Positions 1 through 8,119 are shown, numbered from the stretch's first letter. The stretch: 50,380 nt of DNA from IDS-8 sp036381215 (GCA_036381215.1 DASVDF010000111.1:1-50380); one strand, 5' to 3'. The notes: generated by a model from the sequence alone, not told the origin. Program-made: numbers and translations.

Positions 1-35
1 GTTTGGCTGCGATGGCTCGGGCGGAACCGCGACGT

Positions 36-342
36 GTAGGAGCGCGCATTGCGCGCGACGAATCGTGGGACGCCATCTCCAGGACCGCATCGTTCACGCA
101 CGTTCGACGCTGGTGGCTGGGCGGAGCCGCGACCGGGGGAGTCCCTCTCGGCGCCGGACACGAGCACGTCCCTGTGGTCCTGCGGGCTTAGGCTTTGCCT
201 CGCACGCCGCCGAGAGGGACTCCCCCGGCCACGGCTCCGCCCTGTTTGGGAACGGTGCCGTGCGTGAACGATGCTGAAGGGCTAACGTGCCTTCGTTTTT
301 CGTATGTGCCTTCGTTCGGTCGCGCGCATGGCGCGCTCCTGC
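36..342. repeat. Nested inverted-repeat element, copy A
   Basis: Three nested inverted-repeat pairs are visible. The outermost (36-59 with 319-342) is a REP-like unit with core GCGCGCATTGCGCGC on the left and a one-base variant on the right. The middle pair is GCATCGTTCACGCACG at 87-102, perfectly complementary to 259-274. The innermost arms, 119-153 and 208-242, match at 33 of 35 positions. They enclose a 54-base loop at 154-207. The element fills the 3' flank of the Kazal gene, which reads toward it and stops at 374. Copy B lies at 25403-25675, with a loop nearly identical to this one. No convincing protein is encoded. It could be a miniature mobile element, a structured RNA or a composite REP cluster; the sequence does not decide. 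Confidence 0.8.
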
Positions 343-373
343 GGGAGCGGCGGCGAGGATCGATGGGCTCTTC

Positions 374-1477
374 TTATTGGCCGAGGCAGACGCCCGCGTA
401 GGCGAAGCCGGCGTTGGCGTTGTCGAGCTGGCAGCGGTTCTCGTAGGTGTTGCCGTCGAGACCGCACACCGGCTGGTAGTCGCGCGGGCAGTTCTTGCCC
501 TGCGCCTCGCACAACCCGGCGTGCAGGATGCGCACGCCGTTACGCTCGGCGCGGCAGGCGTTGCCGTACGTCATCTGGTCGGCGCCGCAAACCGGCACGT
601 AGATGTTGGGACAGGCGCGCACCCCGCACGCTCCTTCGGTGAACGTCGTCTCGCCCGCGGCTTCCGCTTCGCAGGCATTCGCGTAGGTATTGCCGCCCGG
701 GCTGCACACCGGCACGTAAACCGTCGGGCAGTTGTCGAGATCGCAGCGCCCGCGCCGTTGCACCGGCACGCGATCGCGCTCCGCCTCACAGCGGTTGCGG
801 TAGGTGCGCGCATTCATCCCACAGACGGGCTCGGCCTCGTCCGGGCACTCGTTGGCCTGGCACGGCCCCTGCGACGCGATCTCGACGCCCGCGCGGTCGG
901 CGTGACAGGCGTTGCTGTAGGTATTGTCGTCGATGCCGCACACCGGCTCGAAGTCGTCCGGGCACGGCACCTCCGCCTGGCCGCACATTCCCTGGGACGC
1001 GATCGTGACACCCGCCGCGCCGGCGAAGCACGCATTGCTGTAGGTATTGCCGTCCTCGCCGCACACCGGATCGAAATCGTTGCCGCAGGCCTCCGCACGC
1101 GCGCAGCGCCCCTCGGAGGCGACCTGCGTGCCCGCATCGCGCGCCAGGCACGCATTGCCGTAGGTCTTGCCGTCCGCTCCGCATACCGGATCGATGACGT
1201 CGCCGCAGGGATTCTCTTCCTCCGGCGCCGCGGCGTCCTCGGTCCCGGCCGGGCATGCACCCCGCGAGGCGACCTCGGTCCCGGCGCGGCGCGCCACGCA
1301 GTCGTTGCTGTAGGTCCGGCCGTCGGCGCCGCACACCGGGTCGTACTGCATCGTGCACGCGGTGTCCTGCGCGGCGGCGGCCTGGACGAACAGCTTCGAA
1401 AGCTCCACCGCCTGCGCGGGCATGGAGCCGGAGAGGAGCGCGAGCGCCAGTGCGGGCGCGGCGAGATGAAGCCTCAA
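374..1477 (-). CDS. Secreted protein with eight Kazal-type protease-inhibitor domains
   Basis: A predicted exported protein of 367 residues made almost entirely of eight tandem Kazal-like domains, each with the signature PVCG....TY.N.C. Each domain keeps four cysteines, equivalent to Kazal cysteines II, III, IV and VI, so disulfides II-IV and III-VI are possible while the I-V pair is missing throughout. By position (second residue after Cys II) the predicted P1 residues are Met, Asp, Asn, Asp, Asp, Thr, Asn and Arg. The chosen start is a TTG at 1477 because it gives a short signal peptide (LAAPALALALLSGSMPAQA); the reading frame stays open upstream to 1612 without a recognisable domain. A linker rich in Glu and Ala separates domains 1 and 2. 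Kazal domains usually inhibit serine proteases; the target here is unknown. The 3' end faces repeat element A. Confidence 0.8.
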   Translation of the reverse strand: MRLHLAAPALALALLSGSMPAQAVELSKLFVQAAAAQDTACTMQYDPVCGADGRTYSNDCVARRAGTEVASRGACPAGTEDAAAPEEENPCGDVIDPVCGADGKTYGNACLARDAGTQVASEGRCARAEACGNDFDPVCGEDGNTYSNACFAGAAGVTIASQGMCGQAEVPCPDDFEPVCGIDDNTYSNACHADRAGVEIASQGPCQANECPDEAEPVCGMNARTYRNRCEAERDRVPVQRRGRCDLDNCPTVYVPVCSPGGNTYANACEAEAAGETTFTEGACGVRACPNIYVPVCGADQMTYGNACRAERNGVRILHAGLCEAQGKNCPRDYQPVCGLDGNTYENRCQLDNANAGFAYAGVCLGQ

Positions 1478-1608
1478 GGATGCTGCCCTGTGTTCTTGGT
1501 GGTATCGACCTTTGCTTGGATCGCCTGGCGGCACCGCAGGTTCCCGGAACGCCGGCGATGCTCGTCGAGCCGCAGCTTGCGCGCGCCTGGGAGCCGCAAA
1601 GCCGCGGG

Positions 1609-2838
1609 TCACGTGAGCTTGCTGTGCATCACCCCGAGGCTCCGCAGGCGCTCGAGCGCCTCGCCGAGCTGGGCATCGTGCTCGCGGTCCACTTCCGAGG
1701 CGAGACCGGGAGCGGGGTAGTCGCCGGAGCTCTCGACGAAGACGTCCGGTGCGATCCCCTTGTGATGGATCGAGTCTCCCGAGGGCGTGTAATAGCGTGA
1801 CGTCGTGAGCTTCAGCGCCCGCCCCTTGGACAAGGGCATCACGGTCTGGACGAGCCCCTTGCCGAAAGTGGAGGTCCCGACGATGAGTGCGCGCCGATGA
1901 TCCTGTAGCGCACCGGCGACGATCTCCGATGCGGACGCCGAGCCTGCGTTCACCAGCACCACCATCGACGCGCCGTCCAGGATGTCGCCGCGATGGGCGC
2001 TACGCGTGAAACGCGCTTCCGGCGTGCGGCCTTCCGCGCTCACGATGACGCCCGCATCGAGGAACAGGTCCGCCACGTCGACGGCCGCGTCCAGAACGCC
2101 GCCCGGGTTGTCGCGCAGGTCGACCACCAGCCCGCTCAGCATGCTGCCATCGCGCTCCTGCGATTTCGCCAGCATGTCGTCGATGGCGTTCTCCACCTCT
2201 TCGGGCGTGGTCTCGTTGAACTGGCTGACGCGCAGGTAGCCGTAGGACGGCTCGAGCAGCTGGTAGCGCACGCTCGCGACGTGGATGCTCTCGCGCTCGA
2301 GGGTCACTTCGAGCGGGTCGTCGCCCCGCTGCCGCCCGACCGTCAGGCGGACGCGCGTGCCCGGGCGGCCGCGCAGGCGGTCGACGGTCTCGTGCAGCCG
2401 CTTTGGATCGACCGCGACCCCGTCCACGGCGAGAATGATATCGCCGCTCCTGATCCCGGCGCGCTCCGCCGGCGTATCGTCGATCGGCGCGATCACCTTG
2501 AGCTCGCCGTTTTCCGCGGTCACCTCGATGCCGATACCGGAATAGCGCCCGGACGTGCTGCTGCGGATCTCGCGGTACTCTGCCTCGTCCAGGAACTCGG
2601 AATGCGGATCGAGCCCCGAGACCATGCCGCGAATGGCGCTCTCGAGGAGCTCGGAGTCGTCGACCGGGCGGACATAGTCTTCCTTCACCCGCTCCATGAC
2701 CTCGGCAAACAGCCGGGCCTCCTCCCACGACAGGCTGCCGGGATCCGGCTCCGCGCGGTCCGCGTGACCGATCATGAATCCCAGACCCGCAATGCCCGCC
2801 AGCGCGAGCAGCAGGATGCTCGCGGTTCTCAACGACAT
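1609..2838 (-). CDS. ctpA: S41 family carboxyl-terminal processing peptidase
   Basis: A periplasmic or membrane-anchored C-terminal processing protease of 409 residues. Residues 6-24 form an uncleaved or cleavable hydrophobic segment. A PDZ domain follows at about 100-190 (GIGIEV...AERAGIRSGDIILAVDG), then the S41 core. The predicted catalytic Ser302 lies in GSASASEI and the Lys327 general base in STFGKGLVQ, 25 residues apart as in the family. The ATG at 2838 was chosen because GAGGAG sits just upstream; an upstream in-frame start at 2910 would add 24 unrelated residues. The gene is downstream of envC on the same strand with a 170-base gap, a common pairing (envC-ctp) in Gammaproteobacteria. 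Likely role: periplasmic protein quality control or regulation of cell-wall hydrolases. Confidence 0.93.
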   Translation of the reverse strand: MSLRTASILLLALAGIAGLGFMIGHADRAEPDPGSLSWEEARLFAEVMERVKEDYVRPVDDSELLESAIRGMVSGLDPHSEFLDEAEYREIRSSTSGRYSGIGIEVTAENGELKVIAPIDDTPAERAGIRSGDIILAVDGVAVDPKRLHETVDRLRGRPGTRVRLTVGRQRGDDPLEVTLERESIHVASVRYQLLEPSYGYLRVSQFNETTPEEVENAIDDMLAKSQERDGSMLSGLVVDLRDNPGGVLDAAVDVADLFLDAGVIVSAEGRTPEARFTRSAHRGDILDGASMVVLVNAGSASASEIVAGALQDHRRALIVGTSTFGKGLVQTVMPLSKGRALKLTTSRYYTPSGDSIHHKGIAPDVFVESSGDYPAPGLASEVDREHDAQLGEALERLRSLGVMHSKLT

Positions 2839-3008
2839 TCGAAGCTCCTCGCGTCGCTCGTTCGAGCCTATCACAGGTGCCGTGACGGCACCGGGGCCCG
2901 GGAGCGGCATTATGTAGAAGAGACCCGTACGGCCCGGGAACGTTGCGCCCGCCGGGGCCGTCGTCCCGGCGGACGCGAAACCCGGGCGAAGAACGGTCGC
3001 GGTGAGTG

Positions 3009-4175
3009 CTACGGCGCCGGGCGCTCGCGCGGGCGGCGGGTGAACCAGGCGTGCGGATCGACCGGCTTCGCGTCGCGCCGGATCTCGAAATAGAGCGCGG
3101 GTTCCGCTTGCCCGCCGCTCGAGCCCACGGTCGCGATGACGTCACCCGGCGCCACCCAGTCGCCCGCGCGCTTCAGCGTGGTCTCGTTGTACCCGTACAG
3201 GGTGAGGTAGCCGCCCCCGTGGTCCACGATGACCAGGAGACCCAGCCCGTCCAGCCAGTCGGCGAAGGCCACGCGGCCGTGATAGACGGCGCGGACCTCG
3301 CGGCCGCGCGGGGCCGCGAGCACCACGCCGTGCCATTTCACCGCCCCGTTGGCGCGCGGCTCGCCGAAGTCGTGCACGAGGGTCCCCGCCACGGGCCAGG
3401 TGAGCCGTCCCTGCAACTCGCTGAACGGCGCCTCGGAGGTGATGGGATAGTCGGAAAGGATGCTGGTCAGCTCGGCGATGAGGCGCTCGAGATCCCGCTC
3501 CTGCGCCGCGAGCCGGTCGACTTCCGCGCCTTCCTCGGCGAGCTTCGCCTTGAGCGACGCGAGGAGTTCCTCGCGGCGCTCCTGCGCCGCGGCGAGCTTT
3601 GCCAGCTCCTCGTAGCGGGCGGCGGCGAGCTCCGCCAGCCGGTCCCGCTCCTCACCGGCCGAGCGGCGCAGCTCCGCCAGCTCGTTCAGGCGCGCCGTGA
3701 CGGCTTCGATCGCCGCGCGCCGGTATTCGCTCAGGTAACGGTAATAGACGAGCATGCGCCCGAGAGTCGCCGGATCGTGCTGGTTCAACATGAGCTCGAG
3801 GCGCTCCCGCCGCCCGCTCATCCAGGCGGCCCGCACCTGCTGCGCGAGCTGGCCGGTCTGCTCGCCGAGCTCCTGCTCCGACGCCTCGATCCGGGTATCG
3901 AGCCGTTCGAGCTCCTGCTCGCTCTTGCGCTTGCGCCGTTCGAGCTCCTGCAAGTGTTCGCGCGTCGCGGCGATCCCGGTCTCGGCCTGCCGGAGCTCGC
4001 CGGCGATACGGTCGCGCCGGGCGGCGCGCTTCGCCATGCTGTCCTTGAGCTCGCTGATGCGCGCGCGGACGGCCTCGAGCTCGCGTTCCTTGATCTCGAC
4101 CCGGGCTTCCACCTGGGGGTGCGCGACGAGCGGCAGCACGATGAGCCACGTCAGCATCGCGAGGCGCAGTATCAT
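3009..4175 (-). CDS. envC: Murein hydrolase activator EnvC
   Basis: A periplasmic activator of the septal amidases AmiA and AmiB, 388 residues. It has a signal peptide (about 1-20), a long Glu/Arg/Leu-rich coiled coil (about 25-250), and a C-terminal LytM/M23 domain. The LytM domain is catalytically degenerate as in E. coli EnvC: the usual zinc-ligand positions read KWHGVV and LYFEIR in place of an HxGxD motif and an HxH motif, while DHGGGYLTLYGYN and VGSSGGQ are retained. This supports an activator rather than an endopeptidase. In E. coli envC follows gpmM; here the divergent upstream neighbour is the rhodanese gene. The start codon is 139 bases from that gene's ATG, so the promoters of both share this interval. 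Confidence 0.93.
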   Translation of the reverse strand: MILRLAMLTWLIVLPLVAHPQVEARVEIKERELEAVRARISELKDSMAKRAARRDRIAGELRQAETGIAATREHLQELERRKRKSEQELERLDTRIEASEQELGEQTGQLAQQVRAAWMSGRRERLELMLNQHDPATLGRMLVYYRYLSEYRRAAIEAVTARLNELAELRRSAGEERDRLAELAAARYEELAKLAAAQERREELLASLKAKLAEEGAEVDRLAAQERDLERLIAELTSILSDYPITSEAPFSELQGRLTWPVAGTLVHDFGEPRANGAVKWHGVVLAAPRGREVRAVYHGRVAFADWLDGLGLLVIVDHGGGYLTLYGYNETTLKRAGDWVAPGDVIATVGSSGGQAEPALYFEIRRDAKPVDPHAWFTRRPRERPAP

Positions 4176-4269
4176 GGACCGCGAGTGTAGGGCGTGGCGG
4201 CCGGCCTGTCAGGCGCGGCGTGCCGGCGCGGGACTGCCGCTCCCGCCCCGGCCGTGACCGAGGCCGCGC

Positions 4270-4278
4270 TGGTATACT
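4270..4278 (+). promoter_or_regulatory. Extended -10 promoter of the rhodanese-grxC-secB-gpsA operon
   Basis: TGGTATACT is an extended -10 element (TGn followed by TATACT at 4273-4278). No good -35 hexamer lies 16-18 bases upstream, which the extended -10 may compensate. It sits 35 bases ahead of the rhodanese ATG. Inferred from sequence only. Confidence 0.55.
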
Positions 4279-4313
4279 GCGTTTTTCGCTGCTGCGCGGC
4301 GCTCCCCCGCTCC

Positions 4314-4757
4314 ATGGAACAGTACCTCGAGTTCACCGCCAACCATCCGCTGCTCGTCGCGGCGCTCACGGCGTCGTTCCTGCTGCTCGTCTTCACCGAG
4401 CTCCGGCGCAAGACCAAGGGCGCCACGAGCCTCGAGCCGCAGGAAGCGGTGAAGCTCATGAACACGGATGCCGTCGTGATCGATCTCCGGCGGCCGGAGG
4501 CGTTTGCCAGCGGCCACATCGTGAATGCGAAGAACATCCCGCTCGACGAGCTGGACGAGACCCGGGCGGTGGAGACGCTCCGCTCGCGGCCGGTCATCGC
4601 CGTTTGCGATGCCGGGCTCTCCTCACCCAAGGTCGTGGAAAAACTGCGCAAGGCGGGGATCGAAAATGCCTTCGGCCTGAAAGGCGGCATCGCCGCCTGG
4701 AAACAGGCGAGCCTGCCGCTGGTGACCGCGAAGAAGACCCGGAAAAAGAAGAAATAG
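4314..4757 (+). CDS. Membrane-anchored rhodanese-like protein (YibN type)
   Basis: A single-domain rhodanese of 147 residues anchored by an N-terminal membrane segment at about 12-28 (LLVAALTASFLLLVF). The catalytic loop is VCDAGLSSP with the putative persulfide-carrying Cys98. The C-terminus ends in a lysine-rich tail (KKTRKKKK). First gene of a rhodanese-grxC-secB-gpsA cluster, matching the E. coli yibN-grxC-secB-gpsA order. The physiological sulfur acceptor is unknown. The ATG at 4314 gives the family-typical N-terminus; the frame is open further upstream to 4194 but that segment precedes the likely promoter. Fourteen bases separate it from grxC. Confidence 0.88.
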   Translation: MEQYLEFTANHPLLVAALTASFLLLVFTELRRKTKGATSLEPQEAVKLMNTDAVVIDLRRPEAFASGHIVNAKNIPLDELDETRAVETLRSRPVIAVCDAGLSSPKVVEKLRKAGIENAFGLKGGIAAWKQASLPLVTAKKTRKKKK

Positions 4758-4771
4758 CCCCGCGCGGCGCG

Positions 4772-5095
4772 ATGGGCACGATGCCGAAGATCGAGCTGTA
4801 CGGCACGGAGTTCTGCGGGTATTGCGCAGCGGCGCGGCTGCTGCTGAAGCGCAAGGGGCTCGCCTGGACGGAGATCGGCGTAGCGGGCAATCCGGCGGCT
4901 CGGGGCGAGATGGAGCAACGCAGCGGCCGGCGCACCGTGCCGCAGATTTTCATCGACGGGCGCCCGATCGGGGGCTTCGACGAGCTCGACGTGCTGGAGA
5001 GAAGCGGCGAGCTGGACCGGCTGCTCGGCCGGCTTGAAGAAGGGACCCGGCCCGAGCCGGGCCACACGGACCACAGGAACCAGACGAATGGCTGA
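4772..5095 (+). CDS. grxC: Glutaredoxin 3
   Basis: A dithiol glutaredoxin of 107 residues. It reduces disulfides and glutathione mixed disulfides using glutathione. The active site is CGYC (Cys15, Cys18) followed by the TVPQIFIDG cis-proline loop and the GG(F)DEL glutathione-binding motif, all in order for GrxC. A second in-frame ATG at 4781 is equally plausible and would start the protein at MPKIELYG, closer to the usual N-terminus. The 3' end overlaps the secB start by eight bases (5088-5095), which suggests translational coupling. A tail of about 20 residues after the fold (EGTRPEPGHTDHRNQ) is not typical of the family and appears to be simply the DNA upstream of secB read as protein. Confidence 0.92.
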   Translation: MGTMPKIELYGTEFCGYCAAARLLLKRKGLAWTEIGVAGNPAARGEMEQRSGRRTVPQIFIDGRPIGGFDELDVLERSGELDRLLGRLEEGTRPEPGHTDHRNQTNG

Positions 5096-5612
5096 AGAGG
5101 CGAATCGACCCGCGGAACGCAAGGTCGCGATCCAGAAGATCTACATCAAGGATTTTTCCTTCGAATCACCCCAGAGCCCGCAAGTGTTCACCGAGGGCAA
5201 GTGGGAGCCGAAGACGAACCTGAACCTGCGCAGCACCCACAGCGCGCACGCGGGCGACCATCACGAGGTCGTGCTCACCATCACGCTCGAAACCCGCCAG
5301 GACGACAGGACGCTGTTCCTGATCGAGCTGCAGCAGGCGGGGCTCTTCTTCATCTCGGGCTACGGTGAGGAGGAATTCGCGGCGGTGGTCGGAAGTTTCT
5401 GCCCCAGCGTGCTGTTCCCATATGCCCGCGAGGCCATCGCCGGGCTGGTGTCGAAGGGCGGCTTCCCGGAACTCACGCTGCAACCGATCAACTTCGACGC
5501 CCTGTACGCGCAGAGCCGCGCGGAACGGGCGAAAGCGGCGGCCGGGGCCACGCCGGTCGCCACCGGGCCGGACATATCCGCCGGCGGGGGCAACGGAGGC
5601 GGTAACCACTGA
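5088..5612 (+). CDS. secB: Protein-export chaperone SecB
   Basis: The cytoplasmic SecB chaperone, 174 residues, which holds precursors unfolded and delivers them to SecA. The hallmarks IQKIYIKDFSFESPQ, the central LTITLETRQ strand and GGFPELTLQPINFDALY are all present. The start ATG at 5088 lies inside grxC; the sequence MAEEANRPAERK then leads into the conserved core. The C-terminus ends in a Gly/Asn-rich stretch (SAGGGNGGGNH). The stop codon overlaps a CTG that is the best candidate start of gpsA. In E. coli secB is also placed between grxC and gpsA. Confidence 0.96.
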   Translation: MAEEANRPAERKVAIQKIYIKDFSFESPQSPQVFTEGKWEPKTNLNLRSTHSAHAGDHHEVVLTITLETRQDDRTLFLIELQQAGLFFISGYGEEEFAAVVGSFCPSVLFPYAREAIAGLVSKGGFPELTLQPINFDALYAQSRAERAKAAAGATPVATGPDISAGGGNGGGNH

Positions 5613-6631
5613 ACGCCGCCGCTCCCGAAAGCGCAGCGGCGCCGCCGCTCGCGGTGCTCGGCGCCGGGTCCTGGGGCACCGCGCTTGCGGTGCAGTTCGC
5701 GCGCGCAGGCAGGCCCGTGAGGTTGTGGGGCCGCGATATCGCAGGGCTCGAACGCATGGCCCGCGAGCGGGAGAACCGGCGCTACCTGCCGGGCATTCGC
5801 CTGCCGGAGAACCTCATCATCGAGACCGACCTCGCGGCGGCGCTCTCCGGCGCGCGCGACATCCTGCTCGCCGTGCCGAGCGGCGCGCTGCGCGAGACGC
5901 TCGCGCGCATCCGCCCGCTCATGCAGAACGGCGAGCGCGTCGCATGGGCCACGAAGGGTTTCGAGCTCGAGACGGGGCGCCTGCCGCACGAGGTGGTGGG
6001 CGAAGTGCTCGGCGCGGAGCACGCGCTCGCCGTGCTCTCCGGCCCGACCTTCGCCCGCGAGGTGGCGGAAGGCCTGCCAACGGCGCTCACCATTGCCTCG
6101 AACGACGAGCAGTTCGCCGCCGACCTGGCGCGTGCGCTGTCCGGGCGCACGTTCCGCGCCTACACCTCGTCGGACATCGTGGGCGTGGAGGTCGGCGGCG
6201 CGGTGAAGAACGTGCTCGCGATCGGCGCGGGACTTTCCGACGGGCTCGGGTTTGGCGCCAACGCGCGCATCGCGCTCATCAACCGCGGGCTCGCGGAAAT
6301 GATCCGGCTCGGAGTCGCGCTCGGCGCGCGCCAGGACACGCTGGTCGGCCTGGCCGGCATGGGCGACCTCGTGCTGACGTGTACGGACGACCAGTCGCGC
6401 AACCGGCGTTTCGGCCTCGCGGTCGCGGCCGGCCGCGCTTTCGATGCGGCGCAGGCGGACATCGGGCAGGTCGTGGAGGGCGTGCGGGCCGCCAAGGCGG
6501 TGCACCAGGTCGCCGGGCGGCTGGGCGTCGAAATGCCGATCTGCGAGCAGGTGTACCGCATCCTCTACGAGGGCGTCTCGCCGCGCGACGCGGTCTGCCG
6601 GCTGATGAGCCGGGAGCTCAAGGCCGAGTAG
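5609..6631 (+). CDS. gpsA: NAD(P)-dependent glycerol-3-phosphate dehydrogenase, probable CTG start
   Basis: Makes sn-glycerol 3-phosphate from dihydroxyacetone phosphate for phospholipid synthesis; cytosolic. The N-terminal Rossmann motif is VLGAGSWGTALA, and GGAVKNVLAIGAGLSDG contains the catalytic lysine. The first standard start codon is GTG at 5654, which would cut off beta strand 1 before the glycine loop. The frame is open upstream only as far as 5606. Within that interval the only near-start codon is CTG at 5609, overlapping the secB stop as CTGA and preceded by GGAGG at 5595-5599, nine bases away. I therefore place the start at the CTG (340 residues). The 3' end overlaps convergent trmL by 14 bases. 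Confidence 0.9.
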   Translation: MNAAAPESAAAPPLAVLGAGSWGTALAVQFARAGRPVRLWGRDIAGLERMARERENRRYLPGIRLPENLIIETDLAAALSGARDILLAVPSGALRETLARIRPLMQNGERVAWATKGFELETGRLPHEVVGEVLGAEHALAVLSGPTFAREVAEGLPTALTIASNDEQFAADLARALSGRTFRAYTSSDIVGVEVGGAVKNVLAIGAGLSDGLGFGANARIALINRGLAEMIRLGVALGARQDTLVGLAGMGDLVLTCTDDQSRNRRFGLAVAAGRAFDAAQADIGQVVEGVRAAKAVHQVAGRLGVEMPICEQVYRILYEGVSPRDAVCRLMSRELKAE

Positions 6632-7085
6632 GCGAAAAGCCCTGCTGCCGCCAGGCTTCGTAGATCACGACGGCGGCGGCGTTCGAGAGATTGAGGCTGC
6701 GGCTGCCCGGTTGCATGGGAATGCGCAGGCGCCGCTCCGGCGGCACGCTCGCGAGCACGGCGTCCGGCAGTCCGCGCGTTTCCGGCCCGAGCAGGAAGGC
6801 GTCGCCCGGCGCGTAGGCGGGCGCCGCGTACGGGGCTAGGCCGCGGGTGCTGAGCGCGAAAACCCGCGGATTCTCGAGCGCCGCGAGACAGGCCTCGAGG
6901 CTCGCGTGCGTGGCGACGCTCGCGTACTCGTGGTAATCGAGGCCGGCGCGCTTCAGGCGCGGCTCGTCGAGCGCGAAGCCGAGCGGCTCGACGAGGTGCA
7001 GCGCGACGCCGGTGTTGGCCGCGAGCCGGATGATGTTGCCGGTGTTCGGCGGAATCTCGGGCTGGTAGAGGATCAGGCTGAACAT
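6618..7085 (-). CDS. trmL: tRNA (cytidine/uridine-2'-O-)-methyltransferase TrmL
   Basis: A SPOUT-class methyltransferase of 155 residues that 2'-O-methylates the wobble base 34 of tRNA-Leu isoacceptors using S-adenosylmethionine. The knot motifs are present in order: N-terminal PEIPPNTGNIIRLAANTG, motif 2 LLGPETRGLP, and motif 3 RIPMQPGSRSLNLSNAAAV. The length matches the family. The ATG at 7085 begins MFSLILYQPE, the normal N-terminus. It is convergent with gpsA, with 14 shared bases, and divergent from the dihydroorotate dehydrogenase gene. In E. coli the same gene lies two genes past gpsA (after cysE); cysE is missing here. Confidence 0.93.
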   Translation of the reverse strand: MFSLILYQPEIPPNTGNIIRLAANTGVALHLVEPLGFALDEPRLKRAGLDYHEYASVATHASLEACLAALENPRVFALSTRGLAPYAAPAYAPGDAFLLGPETRGLPDAVLASVPPERRLRIPMQPGSRSLNLSNAAAVVIYEAWRQQGFSPTRP

Positions 7086-7168
7086 CGCGTGCGGAGCCTC
7101 GGTACACTGCATGATCGCACGCCGGCGCGGGCACCGCGTACGGCACCGACCTTGAGCGAGGATTGCTC

Positions 7169-8119
7169 TTGAGCCCGACCACGACCTCCAGTTCACCGCT
7201 TGCGCTCGGTTTCTGCGGCTTGCCGCTCGCATCCCCCATCGTGCTGCTTTCCGGCTGCGTCGGCTTCGGTGAGGAGTACACGCGCGTCGCCGGCTTCTCG
7301 AACCGCGACGCCGGGGCCATCGTGCTGAAGGGCACGACGCTCGAGCCGCGCCTCGGCAACCCGCCGCACCGCATCGCCGAGACGCCGCAGGGGATGCTGA
7401 ACGCGATCGGTCTGCAGAATCCGGGCGTCGACAAGGTCGTGCGCGAAATCCTGCCGACGCTCGATTTCACGGAGACGCGTTTCTTCGCCAACGTCTGCGG
7501 CTCGACGATAGAGGACTACGCGGAGGTCACCCGCCGCTTCGACGATTCACCGATCGACGCCATCGAGATCAACATCTCCTGTCCGAACATCAAGGAAGGC
7601 GGCGTGTCGTTCGGCAACTACCCGGACATGTCGGCGCAGGTGGTGGCGGCGTGCCGCGCCGCCACCACCAAGCCGATCGTCGCCAAGCTGTCGCCGAACC
7701 AGACGGAGATCGCGGAGAACGCCAGGCGCTGCATCGAAGCCGGCGCCGATGCGCTCGCCGTCATCAACACCATCCAGGGAATGGCGATCGACGTGGAGCG
7801 CCGGCGGCCGGTGCTCGGCAACGTGCGCGGCGGCCTCTCCGGGCCGGCCATCAAGCCTATCGCGTTGTTCAAGGTGCGCCAGGTATACGAGGTCGCGAAG
7901 CCGCACGGCGTGCCGATCATCGGCCAGGGCGGCATCGCGAGCGCCGGGGATGCGCTCGAGTTCCTGATCGCGGGCGCCAGCGCCGTCGGAGTCGGCACCG
8001 CGCTGTTCTACGATCCGCTCATCCTGCCCAACATCAACGCCGGCATCGTGGAGTACCTCGCGCGGCACGGCTTCGGCTCGGTCGCCGAGCTGACCGGCTC
8101 GCTCGAATTGCCGTCGTAG
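7169..8119 (+). CDS. pyrD: Dihydroorotate dehydrogenase, class 1 (PyrD 1B-like)
   Basis: An FMN enzyme of 316 residues with a TIM-barrel fold, oxidising dihydroorotate to orotate in pyrimidine synthesis. The catalytic base is Cys138 in INISCPNIKEGGVSFG, the class 1 signature; the membrane-bound class 2 enzymes usual in Gammaproteobacteria use serine. Other landmarks: N-terminal LASPIVLLSGCVGFGEEY, the FMN-phosphate site IIGQGGIASAGDALEF and GASAVGVGTAL. No pyrK is present in this window. No ATG is available; TTG at 7169 was chosen because AGCGAGGA sits seven to eight bases upstream, with TTG at 7163 as an alternative too close to that site. The 3' flank carries a REP-like unit. Confidence 0.85.
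   Translation: MSPTTTSSSPLALGFCGLPLASPIVLLSGCVGFGEEYTRVAGFSNRDAGAIVLKGTTLEPRLGNPPHRIAETPQGMLNAIGLQNPGVDKVVREILPTLDFTETRFFANVCGSTIEDYAEVTRRFDDSPIDAIEINISCPNIKEGGVSFGNYPDMSAQVVAACRAATTKPIVAKLSPNQTEIAENARRCIEAGADALAVINTIQGMAIDVERRRPVLGNVRGGLSGPAIKPIALFKVRQVYEVAKPHGVPIIGQGGIASAGDALEFLIAGASAVGVGTALFYDPLILPNINAGIVEYLARHGFGSVAELTGSLELPS

Noticed and set aside
36..342. Element A considered as a protein-coding region or pseudogene
   Set aside because: Short overlapping frames differ between copies A and B through small insertions, while the inverted repeats are kept, so coding constraint is not supported.
3009..4175. Loss of the zinc-binding residues in EnvC considered as a broken M23 peptidase
   Set aside because: The same degeneracy is normal for EnvC, whose LytM domain activates amidases and does not cut peptidoglycan.
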